The notes under the pieces are model-generated. The model was not told the origin of the DNA. It saw only the letters and a list, made by a program, of their open reading frames with translations, and did no database searches. From positions 1,179,395 to 1,200,845 of the forward strand of contig JAHNZQ020000172.1 of the NCBI GenBank assembly GCA_019155205.2: 21,451 bases of DNA, read 5' to 3'. The stretch is from Gracilaria vermiculophylla. Lineage: Eukaryota; Rhodophyta; Florideophyceae; Gracilariales; Gracilariaceae. A program made the translations under genes and the position numbers. Positions 1 to 9,207 of this stretch are shown piece by piece (within the stretch, counting starts at the first letter, position 1; every line of letters starts with the position of its first letter).

Positions 1-479
1 AAACTCGTCTTCTGTTAGGATTTACATTGTTTTGCGCTTATTATATGAATCATGAGTTATAGACTTGATATTATATGGTGTACGTAGCCTAGATGCATTC
101 CTTGTGAAATTGCAGTTTGATTCGATGTGTTGTTTGCCCTAGTCAGGCTTTACAGCCACGTTTGGCAATCCATGTTTGAAGTCATAGGCCTTACAGGACC
201 CTATCGGCACTCTTGTTGTCAATGTAAGCATCCGAATTGTGTCCACGACGGAATGTTCTAGAAGCATCTTGCAAAGGACCACTGTCCAATGAAGGACATT
301 CGTTTCCACTTTGCATAGCTGGCAATAAGATGTTTCACAGCTAGTGCATCTAAAGGGGTACCGTAGAAATCATTTACTGTGGCCTCGTTTTCGAAGGTCT
401 GATTCTCTATATAAACCCTGGTCGACCTGCCGACTTCTTCCCGGCTGGTGACCATTGTTCACGTTCTCAACCATTGACC
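1..479. other. Left flank, no gene recognised
   Basis: No open frame here reads like a known protein on either strand. The stretch is AT-richer at its start and becomes mixed in composition towards the retrotransposon boundary near 480. The only recognisable signal is a TATA-like motif at 408-415 on the + strand. I looked here for the missing 5' LTR of the + strand gypsy element (start tgtaacgagtagg, or the 20-bp repeats of its 3' LTR) and did not find it. Confidence 0.6.
408..415 (+). promoter_or_regulatory. TATA-box-like motif
   Basis: The octamer tatataaa sits in the context tctctatataaaccc. It could be a core promoter of a host gene whose body has been replaced by the retrotransposon, or of a lost 5' LTR. 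No transcript start can be proved from sequence. A similar context occurs at 19977-19983 on the other side of the nest. Confidence 0.35.
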
Positions 480-900
480 TAGTGTTCTAAAATCTTCCAT
501 GTCGACCCCGGAGCATCCCACGCCTTCCTTTCTTCTGCCGCCGACCGGCTCTGCCCACTCCCCCTTCGCCCCTTGCCATTCGCCCAACCTGAACTCGGGG
601 ACAGCTCTACCGTCCCGGTAACGTCTGTGACAAGAACAGTCATTCAATTGGGCGAGTCGCAGGCCGACATCACTTCAAATGTGATCCAGATGCGGGAAAA
701 CACCGGCGACCTACTCTTGATCACGGTCGGACGTCAGTGGCTCCGCAATACACTCCCCGCTGTCGATTGGGACTCGTACGCCCTGATCATCAAGCGCGCT
801 GATGGCTCCCAGTTCCACGTACTCCCCCCAGGCATCCATACTCCGGCCCGCCGGCCAAATCCGAGATCATTCCGACGATCTCGTTTAAAGGCCTTCGCCG
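480..900 (+). pseudogene. Gypsy A aspartic protease, 5'-truncated
   Basis: The frame running through 498-500 has no stop from 483 onward. At 504-515 it reads D-P-G-A followed by S-H, where retropepsins have D-[ST]-G-A. The flap-side residue after the catalytic Asp is therefore changed to Pro. About 75 to 85 codons later it has the block typical of this gypsy group just before RT: a run ending in W-L-R, then PAVDWDS and KRADGS. Retropepsins cleave the Gag-Pol polyprotein in the particle. A TAG at 480-482 closes the frame upstream, and nothing gag-like is seen above it. The frame shifts near 900 before the RT linker. Confidence 0.72.
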
Positions 901-1940
901 ACTTACACGGAAAAATGAGTGCATGCTTTACGCCATTTGCCTCCAGCCCAAATCGTCTATGCCCTGTCATCCGGAGGTCTCTGACCTTGTCGAGGAATAT
1001 GAAGATATCTTCCATGAAGACCTCCCGGACACGCTCCCCCAAAAAGAGACCTCGATTTCGAGATCAACCTTAAACAGGACGAACCCACACCGGTTTGCCC
1101 GGTCATCAGCATCTCAGCAAAGAACCTCACGCTACTGCGCGACACCCTGGACCACCTCCTCCGCAAGTGCCTCATTCGCCTCTCCACCTCCCTCTACGGA
1201 GCACTCGTCTTCTTCGTCAAAAAGAAGTTTGTGGGGCTCCGGATGGTGTGCGACTATCGCGGGTTAAATTGAATCACGATTCCCGACTCCACATCCCTGC
1301 TGCTCATCGATGAGGCGCTAGAACAGGTAGCAGGCGCGCGATACTTTTCTCAGATTTATCTGGTAAACGCCTACCAACAAATGAGGATACGGGAATTGTC
1401 CCAAAACTGCTATTTTGCACCCGCTTTGGTTCCTTCGAATCGTGTATCTTGTGCCTTGGGCAAACCAACGCCCCAGCCGCATTCTTAGGACTCATCGCGT
1501 CCGTCCTTCGCTCCCTAAATGGACGAATCCTGGTGCGCTATTTTGACGACATCCTTGTATACAGCCAAACTCTCGAGGAACCCAAAACCCACTTGCGCAC
1601 GGTATTCGACGCATTCCGCGCTAACCCCTTATTTGAGAAACGCAGAAAATGCGCATTCGGGGCGAGAGAAGTGGACTTTCTCGGTTGTCGTGTGTCAGAG
1701 AAGGGTATCGCCACACAAGATCACCTCACCAATTCCGTCCGCAACTGGCCCACGCCACGCAGCATTCGGCATGTGCAGCAATTCTTGCGATTGGCCAAGT
1801 CCTACCGCCGTTTTATCAAGGGGTACGCACACATCTTGCCCACGATCTTGGACCTGCTCCGCACCCACTCCTTCTCATGGGGCACGGAGCAAAAAAAAAC
1901 TTTTATAGAACTGAAGGACGCACTTATAACAGCCCCTGTG
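901..1940 (+). pseudogene. Gypsy A reverse transcriptase, frameshifted
   Basis: The PR-RT linker (LVEEYEDIF, LPDTLPQ) is read at about 959-1042. It shifts frame near 1045 into the RT fingers, which contain FFVKKK and LRMVCDYRGLN. A TGA follows at 1270-1272, then the palm block YFSQIYL. The frame shifts again near 1417 to LGQTNAPAAF and the YFDD active site (1539-1550), continuing through the thumb (LGCRVSEKG, WPTPRSI, RRFIKGYA) to a stop near 1953. In active gypsy RTs the first palm motif carries the first catalytic Asp. Here that codon, 1357-1359, is TAT (Tyr). Two frameshifts, one stop and this substitution mean the enzyme cannot be functional. The family call is secure from the YFDD, DYRGLN and thumb motifs. 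Confidence 0.88.
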
Positions 1941-2094
1941 TTTGGCTCACGCTAACTCCACCCCGCAATTAGTCCTTGCAACCGACGTTTTTCAATTCGC
2001 CGTCGGTACGACACTCTCGCAGAACACCCACCGGCTCGCCTTCTTCTACCACCGCCTCTTGTCGGCAGAGAGCAAATAGGATACGTGAGATCAA
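1941..2094 (+). pseudogene. Gypsy A RNase H, N-terminal part (interrupted)
   Basis: After another register change the segment reads PQLVLATDVFQFAVG, where the Asp (GAC at 1984-1986) is the first RNase H catalytic residue of Ty3/gypsy elements. It continues with AFFYHRLLSAES, then two in-frame stops (TAG and TGA, near 2077 and 2086). The coding then runs straight into the LTR of element B at 2095. The remaining RNase H, starting with the QEL motif that carries the next catalytic Glu, is at 17510 onward in the same orientation. Confidence 0.82.
2090..2094. repeat. Target-site duplication of gypsy B, left copy
   Basis: The bases atcaa lie directly outside the TG end of the left LTR. The identical atcaa lies directly outside the CA end of the right LTR at 17510-17514. 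Five-base duplications are usual for LTR retrotransposon integrases. The coding sense of element A on either side is consistent with one copy having been present before insertion. Confidence 0.9.
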
Positions 2095-2875
2095 TGTGGT
2101 GCAATACCCGAAGATGGGACAGACCCACGAGGGTGTTCGACGTCTTCCTCAGGAGGGTAGCGCTGCGACAGAACCACCTATGGTGAGTACACGGAGCCGG
2201 TTGTAAGACCGTGACTCACCGTCACGACTCTCGTACAGGTGTAGAAACAAAGACAGACCACGAAGTGGGAAAGCAAAAAATGCAGCGGCGCACGAGTGGT
2301 GGGCGACGCGCAAGAGCGGCACGGTGTCTACACGAGTAGGGCAATGGCGAAAAAAGCAACGGTAATCACCGGTAGTTGCTAGCGAAGCAAAACCTGTATT
2401 CGGGGCAAGGAATAACAACCGCTGTAAAAGCGCGCACAGAAACAAACACAATAGTGGTAAGAATGTGCTGAAGCTGCACGAGGTGGGTAACTAGGCCTTC
2501 ACAGGATGGCTTCTCTCCAGACGGAGGTGGACACTCACCAGAGAACCTGAGTTAGAGCCAGACACTCGCTTGTTGCGTGTACTTTGACCCGGGCAGCCGG
2601 AGCTCACACACCTGAGTAGTGGTGGACCGCGCCCTGGCAGCATAGTAGTAATTAGCTAATAATAACTAATAATGTCCCTACGGGGGTGCAAAACACTACA
2701 CACTTGTGACACAAGCCAGCAATGCTGTGCACTACCCTTGTCAACCAAATTGGGGCCCTTTCAACGAAAACAAATTGCCGATGTAACACTCATACTTTGC
2801 TGCAAAGTTGTGAGCATCGCCAGAGCGGAAGATGAGCGCACGACGTGCTGATACCGCTAAAAGCTTTGAACTTCA
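2095..2875 (-). repeat. 3' LTR of gypsy B
   Basis: This 781-bp copy starts with TG and ends with CA and aligns over its whole length, without obvious length change, to 16729-17509. By eye about 70 positions differ, near 9%, mostly scattered single substitutions. The polypurine tract abuts its right edge, which identifies it as the 3' LTR of a - strand element. I see no convincing TATA box or polyadenylation signal on the - strand. Confidence 0.93.
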
Positions 2876-2889
2876 TCTCCCCCTCCCAA
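2876..2889 (-). other. Polypurine tract of gypsy B
   Basis: On the - strand the bases directly before the LTR read ttgggagggggaga, an uninterrupted purine run of 12 after tt. In LTR retrotransposons such a tract resists RNase H and primes plus-strand DNA synthesis. Its exact abutment to the LTR end at 2875 supports the boundary and the orientation. Confidence 0.88.
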
Positions 2890-4682
2890 GGAGCGATGAC
2901 GACCTCGTAAGCCACCGAAAACCCAACAAAAGCAGTGCAACGCCAGCCAAATGCGGTAGAAATGACCGGCCAACAGAAATACTGGTTCCTTTCCAGCTTT
3001 CTGTGCTATATTCTTCTCATCTTACACCTCGATCAGATTCAGGAGTACCGTACACTTCACGTCCATGACAATGCAGTGCGCAATTTGTCCATATTGCCAC
3101 CGACGGTGAAATGCGGTACAAAGATCCCGAATTGATCGGCTCGCTGTGATTTGGAGCACCGTTACCATGTAACACGTATTCCTGCCCTGCAGTTTCGTTG
3201 CAAGTTCTCTTGAATCAGTCAGATTGGGTTACAACTTCTCCCTGAAAGGGCGTCCGAACAGCGCCACAGACCACAGTACTTCCAAAACCTAGACCACGTC
3301 CTTCTTCCTGCACCTTCCAGTAGTGCTATGTCCATGCAAACGTGCGATATTTGATACTTCAGCACGTGCGAGTACGGTTTAACGCCGGTTCAGCAACGCG
3401 CCAGGCTGTGGAATCTCGAACACAGTAGCTGGAACTGGTTTTTCAGAATCCGAAAAATATTCGAGCTCATAACTTTTGACCCAGACTATCTGGAGACGAG
3501 CACGATAAATCAAAGAATGTCTGAGCATCACAGCTTTCTTTAGAACCTAAAACCTTGGAGTTTTATGACCATTAAGTAAGTAAACACGAGGCATTTTAGT
3601 TCGATCTATAAATAGATTCATGAACTGAAATGGTGCGGTAACTCTGAAATTAAGTATGCAAATTCAGTTTTGTCTTCGCAGACGTGTGTATCTACGTATT
3701 AATACCAAAGGAATCTGTGACGGAGTTTCATTTCAATCAAAGTTATGCTTCTGAAATTACGGGTATTTTGCAGATGACTTCCAGAACATACTGTGGAGCC
3801 ATTTCCTCCGAAGTCGGGAAACACAATCCGTGAACAAATGGTTACTCCACACATTCTGAACGGTGAATTTAAAAGCAAAGAACATTATCGGGAGCCTTTG
3901 AAACAACAGCATATCCCGTACAGCGTTGTTAAATAGTAGACCGGTTCAACAACTCAATTCGAACATCACGAACAGTGAGTGCTCGTTACCAGCAAAGCTG
4001 AGGACAAACGCGATGTATTCGGAAATTAGACACCATAGGCGATGGAAAAAAACCGCCCTTGCGGGTCGCAACAGCGAAAATGAGCCAGCAAGCTGTATGA
4101 AAAACCCATCGACTTGAAAACATCGAAAACAAAAAGGGGTGATCAGAGACGACCAAGGTCTATCTCAAATCACAGCGCGCGCGACGTTCTCCGTACTGTA
4201 CCGGCAAAAGCGAGCAACAGACACCTTTGAAAGTGGAGACACCGTCCACGACGTAACAATCGACTGTAAAACAGAGAGTCGACGCGGTTTGGAGGTGCTC
4301 TACGAGAAAGTCAGCAGAGTACGTCCTCTTCGACGGTATGTCGCACGAACGTTTCGGTGCAACGTCCCATCAAGTGGAGAGGGGTACTGATGTCGCACGA
4401 CGCAGAAGCGGGCAATACATGTGATCTCATCAAGTGAGTGTCACTCACATTAGAAATGTAAATAAACATCCACTGTATTAGTTCTTCCAATCCATTACTT
4501 TATCTTCATCTCTTCTTCAGTGTCCTATAAATCTTCCTTTCTTCCTATCCAGGGTCTTCATCTTTTCTTCTTGAGCCATCTTCATCTGCTCTTCATGAGG
4601 CTTTCCCATCTTCTCGTCTTCTCGAGGCTTCCATAGTCTACCGGGGAACCGGGCTCACGGCTCACCTGACCAAGTCGGTGGA
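2890..4682 (-). other. Long non-coding 3' region of gypsy B
   Basis: About 1.8 kb lies between the end of the pol frame (TAA at 4683-4685) and the polypurine tract. No - strand frame of 60 codons or more is present, and the short + strand frames do not resemble proteins. Notable parts are a purine-rich stretch on the - strand at about 4495-4640 and a 15-bp palindrome at 4434-4448. It is inside the element because the polypurine tract and LTR lie beyond it. It may be a native 3' untranslated region, a decayed extra gene, or another inserted repeat whose ends I could not find. Confidence 0.6.
4434..4448. repeat. Short perfect inverted repeat
   Basis: The sequence gtgagtg-t-cactcac is a perfect 7-bp inverted repeat around a single base. 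It lies in the non-coding 3' region of gypsy B, about 235 bp beyond the pol stop. It may be a chance palindrome, a protein-binding site, or the end of a repeat. No function is assigned. Confidence 0.5.
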
Positions 4683-6143
4683 TTATTCGACGAGCGCGTG
4701 GTCACTCGTGCCAGGTATTCCCGTTCGGGTACGGTGGTGATACTGCACGATTTTCGATTGGGGCAAGTTCTCTACCGGTTCATCCGTGTCATTGGATTGC
4801 GGGTACCCATACCAGTGTACCTGGTACTGAATATATCCCTCTGGGTTGTAACTGTGCCCGACGATACGGTCGATAATGAACTCCTTCGACTAAACATCAC
4901 GCTTCGCGGATCCGTTTACAGTCCGTACAACTATTGTTTTCGACGGCAAGGCCGGTGATAAGTCCTTCCAACGGTTCGTGGCGTTTGCCTGCGGCGTTGA
5001 CCATGTGATTTCCTGATGGAGGTCGACTGAATTTCTCGTTGAGGGTGACGCTATCCCATCGGGTTCAGGAGATCGTACCGCTAACCTGCGAAGGCTTCCT
5101 CGTCCCTCTTGCGACAGTTGGTGACGGGGAGGCGGTTCATGTGCCACGGCGCGTGCCGGTTGGCGAGGCGTATCCAAATGGTTGGCTGTCGTCGTCCTGT
5201 ACTGCCGAGCTGTGTCACCATGAATGGGTGTGTGGTGCACATCTCGCAACACGTGGCGGTCAGGCTCTCCTTCATATGCGGTTTGAGCCATCCATGCAGG
5301 GGTTGAGGCATCCAGTCTTTCAATACGGTGAGCTGAATTCAGACAATCTGAGCTGCTCGGTACAGTACCAGAGAGAGATTTTCTGGTGAGAGACGTTTGA
5401 ACTTCAGATAACCCATTTGTAGGACCTTGCGCATCCCCTAGCGAGGGTTTCGAAGCGTCTTGTACATCAGGGTTCCACATACCGGGATCTGCCGTGACTC
5501 GTTTAGTCTGCGCTGCAGCGGCAGGGGTTTTCACGACTTTGTCGACAATAGTCGGTGAGTGGGGAGCCAACGGAGCGTCCGGGTTCCGAGCCAGGCTTCC
5601 TGTGTTCATTCCTCCAACGGGAGATGACAGCACAGTGTCCGTGTCCGGTTTCCTTTGCAGCGTCTCGCGAGTGCGGTTGACAGCTTGCTCCCTCGACGGA
5701 TGTAACTGCGTAGCGTGCTCACGAGGCTTTCCATCAGCGGGGCCGGTCCTTCCAGTCTGCTGAGGTAGTTCCGCGCGTGTGGGGGTCGCATGCGGTGTCA
5801 GTACTTCAGGTCGCCGTGCCTCACGACAGTTTACAGGAGCTCACGACGGCGGTGTAGACTTCGATGAGAAGCGGGATTGAATGGCCTCCTCCCCCTCCTT
5901 AGCCGGGGCGGCGGCAGGGGCTGAAAAAACGTCTGACAGTGGTTCGACACACGGCGTAAAGCGCGAGCTAACGGGTACCGGAGGTTCCGAAGAGTGCTGC
6001 GACAGAATCGGTATTTCCGAGAGTCCTCTCGATAAGCGCGCGACGCTGATTGCGCGGTGCGAGGAACCGGCTTCTGCAGTGGGCATCAATCGAGCATCCG
6101 GGATTCCGGGAGCCATTACGACTTCTGAAAGCGGGTTAGGGGC
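4683..6143 (-). pseudogene. Gypsy B Pol C-terminal extension: Pro/Ser-rich linker and chromodomain
   Basis: This continues the integrase frame after a TAA at 6144-6146. Open stretches are 6143-5844 (100 codons), 5840-4893 (316 codons, after TGA 5841-5843) and 4889-4686 (68 codons, after TAG 4890-4892), ending at TAA 4683-4685. The first two are rich in Pro, Ser, Thr, Ala and Arg with no domain I recognise (runs such as SAPAAAPAKEGEEA). The last contains a chromodomain at about 4883-4735: EFIIDRIVGHS, then YQVHWYGYP, then DTDEPVENL and KIVQYH. This matches the chromodomain pattern of beta strands with an aromatic cage, W-x-G-Y and a C-terminal helix. Chromodomains bind modified histone tails and steer integration. 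The separation from the integrase is unusually long. All three stops are single in-frame codons, so the region was probably one Pol tail. Confidence 0.78.
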
Positions 6144-7319
6144 TTATACGACGCGATCGCGGCTGAACCATTTATGAGAATCACCAACTTCCAGTACGAC
6201 TGTGTCTCGGCTCATTGAATAGACTTTGTAGGGGCCATCTGCAATGGGCGAGAGTTTGTGGCGTTTCCCCTTCTGAGGGTTGTAATATTCCTTCCTGACA
6301 AAGACGAACTGTCCTGCCTCCAGTGAGGGAAGAGGCCGACGGACTCGGGCATCGAAATTTTGTTGATACTCGCGTTGCGCTCGCGTCATTGACGATTCCG
6401 CCACCGGGACCATCCGTGCTAGCCAATTCTTCCATCGGAGGTAATAATCAACCATTGACGGGTACTTGTCCTGTGTGGACTGCGACTCAATCGGCACAGG
6501 CGGTGGAGGATGTGAGAGCACCAGCTCGATGGGTGATAAGCCAGTTACTCTGTGTACCTGCGTATTATACGCGTACGTCACGGTGTCTGTGTACAAATGC
6601 CATGTACGGTGGTGCTCAACTGCGTACACACGCAAAGCGGACAACAACGTTCGGTTAAACCGTTCAACCTGCCCATTTGCTTGGGGATGATATGTCACTA
6701 TAAACAGATTTCTGATGTCAAGTATTGTACAAACATCTTGGAAGAAACGCGTGGCGAACTGCGGTCCGTTATCGGATAAGAGATTAACCGGTGGACCGTA
6801 GACGAGAACCCAGTGACGGACAAATGCTTTTGCAACGGATCGTGAGGTAATCTTCTTCAACGGTACAGTTCGGATAAGCTTCGAGAACCTATCCGTTATG
6901 ACGAGTACAAACTTGTTTCCAGGTGCATTGTGAAGGAACTCACCGAGTATATCGATGGCGACAAATTCTAGCGGGGCCCGTGCCGGGAACAGGGTCAACT
7001 TCTTCGCATAGCGGCGTAGCTTGACTTGCTCACGAGCACAGTGGGTACAAGACCGAACAATCGCGTAGCAATCCAATGCAAGTGTGGGCCAGTAGAAATG
7101 CCGACGTAATGTCGTGTAGAGCCTCCTTCCACCAGCGTGTCCAGCTAACTTCAAAGAGTGCGAGAGATGCAATACTCTCGAGTGGAGGGAATGAGGAACC
7201 ACTATTTGTGACGAAGAAGACACAGTCCTTACCGAGTAACCTTGTGAGTCAACTCCGAAAAGAATGTTAGGACCTCCATTGAGTTGGGCGCGGATTTTTG
7301 TACAAAACGGGTCTCCATA
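6144..7319 (-). pseudogene. Gypsy B integrase (open domain within broken pol)
   Basis: This is the best preserved part of B, open from just after a TAG at 7320-7322 to a TAA at 6144. Numbered from the codon at 7223, it has an HHCC zinc finger (H22, H29, C59, C62). The DDE core follows with D91 (VAIDILG), D151 (LSDNGPQF) and E187 (NGQVERFNR). The spacing of 35 residues between D151 and E187 is exactly that of retroviral-type integrases. A GPY module comes near the end (ADGPYKVY), then KWFSRDRVV. The integrase would cut and join element DNA to the host chromosome. It is preceded in frame by the RNase H connector and followed in frame by the chromodomain extension. There is no independent start: it would be released from the polyprotein. 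Confidence 0.93.
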
Positions 7320-7972
7320 CTATTCGCGGATCATCGCTTCGGGAGTGATCGGTGCGAAGGATCCGGTATCCGTTTCATCACCGTCAGAGACAAGCAGATC
7401 ATCAACAGTATCAGCTGAAACCAGATCATAATGTAACTTCTCTTCATGAAAGAAACAAGGGATATCATCGTCATCGACGGAAACGGTTTCCACTTCCGTT
7501 CCTAAACGAGACAAAGCATCAGGCTGTGTATTGAGGGAACACTTCTTATAGGAGACTTTACAATCGAACTCAGCGAGGCGTAGTCTCCAACGCATCAAGC
7601 GGTCCGATGGTTCCGTGCCGGACATTAACAACGCAAAGCGGAGTGGTCCGCATTAACTGTGAAGCGTGTGCCTATCAGATATGGTCTGAGTGTTTGCAGA
7701 GCCCATACCATTGCGAGGCATTCCTTTTCAGGGACTGAGTAATTCTGTTTGTGGACGTTGAGTGTTCTAGACCAAAACCCGATCGGTTTCCGTTCCCCAT
7801 CGGGAGTCTTTTGGAATAACGCACAAACAATTTGGTAATCACTCGCATTTGTATCCACAATATAAGGTAACGCATCATTAGGCAACGATAATATCGGTGC
7901 AGAGGTGACAGTCTTCTTCAGAGAGTTGAAAGCTTCCACCTGTGCAGGGTTAAAGGGGCCCAGTTTTGGCGG
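7320..7972 (-). pseudogene. Gypsy B RNase H and connector, frameshifted
   Basis: After a TAG/TAA-type stop at 7973 the RT frame continues with EAFNSLKKTVTSAPIL. RNase H follows: D in IVDTNASDYQ, E in PEKECLA and D in VNADHSALR, the three expected acidic residues. The frame then changes at about 7632-7640, from register 1 to register 2 of the - strand. The C-terminal part reads WRLRLAEFDCKVSY and PDALSRL, the usual end of gypsy RNase H, followed by an acidic connector (DDDDIP, DGDETDTG) to the integrase. RNase H removes the RNA template during reverse transcription. One stop and one indel break it. Confidence 0.88.
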
Positions 7973-8825
7973 TTATCCTTTTCGAAGAAGATCATTAAGG
8001 GGTCCCGCAATCTTTTCAAAGCTTGAGATGAACTGTCTATACACGTTACATAACCCTAGAAAGGATCGGAGTTCCGTTTGTGTTCTCGGGTGCTTGGCCT
8101 CTTTGAGAGATTTGACCCGAGCTTCGTGTATCAGCAAGCGCCCAGGGCGAATGACATGGCCCAAATACTTGACAGATTCGGTAAAGAATTCGCACTTCCT
8201 CAGCTTGAGGGCTACTTCAACATCACGTAACGTGGTCATGATTTTACGAACGTGTTCTAAATGATCATCCAAGTTGTTGGAGAAGACTATGATATCGTCA
8301 AGGAAGACGAGGCACGATCGCCATTTGCAGCGGGCCAAAAGGATATCTAACGCACGCTGGAAAGTAGCGGGAGCGTTTGTTGACCCAAACGGCACACGCG
8401 TAAAGCGGTACAAACCTAAATGGCAGATGAAAGCAGTCTTATCACGGTCTTCCGGTCTTAAGAGTACTTGCCAGTATCCCCAGTTCGCATCCAATGTGGA
8501 GAAGACAGTCGCCTCACCAAGAGAGTCAATATACTCGTCCGTTCGCGGTATGGGGTACACGACTTTCACGGTGGCGCCATAAAGGCGACTGTAGTCGATG
8601 CAAAAACGCCAAGTCCCATCTGGTCTCGGAGCCAGTTACACTGGGGATGCCCACGATGATTGGGCCGGTTTATCACGCCTTCATGGAGCATTTTACCTAC
8701 ATGGAACTGTTCTTCCTCCCTTGCCTTGGGGACTGCTCCATAGGGGTGTTGAGCAATCGGCCTGGTGTCCGGTAACAAGTCAATCCGGTGTTCCGTGGCC
8801 GCCACCTCCCCGAGGGATCCATCTC
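7973..8825 (-). pseudogene. Gypsy B reverse transcriptase, one frameshift
   Basis: The N-terminal block (HRIDLLPDTRPIAQHPYG, REEEQFHVGKML, GVINRP) is read at 8805-8650. Near 8640 the frame shifts by one into the fingers (DGTWRFCIDYSRL), where a TAA also lies a few codons earlier. From 8569 the frame is clean: FSTLDANWGYWQ with the first catalytic Asp at codon 8491-8489; TRVPFGSTNAPATFQ; FLDDIIVFS with the paired Asp at 8299-8294; LGHVIRPGRL; and the thumb ending SFLGLCNVYRQFI. The active site reads FLDD rather than the common Y-x-DD. Apart from the N-terminal indel and stop, the catalytic residues are intact, consistent with fairly recent decay. Confidence 0.93.
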
Positions 8826-9207
8826 ACATTGAGGTGAACTCTCGCAACATTTTTCGCAACTTCTCGCGGGGTGAATCCGGTACATTTCCGAGATCTAAAT
8901 CTTCTAACTCCGTCACAGGATCCAACTCATCGTAACTCGTAGGAACGGCCTTCTTTTCCGAATCTTTCGTGCGGAGCAACTCCACAGAAAAGTGGGAACC
9001 CTCCCCATCCTTAGCATGAGGGGTATCATCTGGTTCTTAAACTAATCCGAGTACATCGGCTGCGGACACCTTTGTAGGGATTAAAGCCGTTGGATGCGGA
9101 AGTACAGTACCAACTACTTTGTTCTTCGCCAGATACTGCGGCTTTTTGCCAAAGTGAGCTATCAAGACCTGAAAGTGGTGTTCATTTAAAACCTGAACGA
9201 CACCATT
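8826..9207 (-). pseudogene. Gypsy B protease-RT linker, copia-proximal part
   Basis: Read on the - strand from the copia junction at 9207, the protease frame resumes (VLNEHHFQVLIAHFGKKP, VGTVLPHPTA). It runs about 55 codons to a TAA near 9037. It continues in the same frame through an acidic stretch (ELDPVTELEDLDLG) to a TGA at about 8826, just before the RT block. Its register matches that of the protease segment at 13576-14274, because the copia insertion plus duplication (4,368 bp) is a multiple of three. No recognised domain lies in this linker. Confidence 0.7.
9203..9207. repeat. Target-site duplication of copia C, left copy
   Basis: The bases ccatt directly precede the TG end of the left copia LTR. 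They recur directly after the CA end of the right LTR at 13571-13575. Both copies lie in the protease-RT linker of gypsy B, so they fix the insertion point. Confidence 0.93.

Larger units (their letters stand above)
480..2094 (+). mobile_element. Ty3/gypsy chromovirus A, left segment (PR-RT-RNase H start)
   Basis: This is the 5' part of an old + strand gypsy element. Recognisable coding begins inside the aspartic protease, so gag and the 5' LTR are absent. The order protease, RT, RNase H is that of Ty3/gypsy. The segment stops in the RNase H region at the atcaa duplication (2090-2094), where element B entered, and resumes at 17510 on the same strand. The reading frame moves through at least four registers, which marks it as a decayed copy. 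Confidence 0.88.

Noticed and set aside
1..479. A 5' LTR of gypsy A
   Set aside because: Neither the TGTAAC start with its following bases nor the 20-bp repeats nor the GTTACA end of the 3' LTR is found here.
499..621. An ATG-started frame (MSTPEHPTPSF) that could be read as the start of gypsy A Gag or of a host gene
   Set aside because: A neighbouring register over the same bases reads a protease (DPGASH) that continues into clear gypsy sequence, so the ATG frame is a shadow.
2149..2451. A - strand 100-codon frame repeated at 16783-17052
   Set aside because: It recurs only because both copies lie in the LTRs. It has no Kozak-like start or known domain, and indel-free LTR alignment explains its survival. 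A small LTR-encoded protein cannot be excluded but is not supported.
2832..3135. + strand frames at the inner edge of the left gypsy B LTR
   Set aside because: They start in LTR sequence, cross the polypurine tract and show no domain. They are treated as chance frames.
2890..4682. An env-like third gene in gypsy B
   Set aside because: No - strand frame of 60 codons or more, signal peptide or membrane segment is visible between pol and the polypurine tract.
5039..6177. Several + strand open frames (5039-5389, 5494-5763, 5881-6177) that might be antisense genes
   Set aside because: They overlap the long - strand Pol extension, have no family pattern and share its GC-rich composition. They look like shadows of it.
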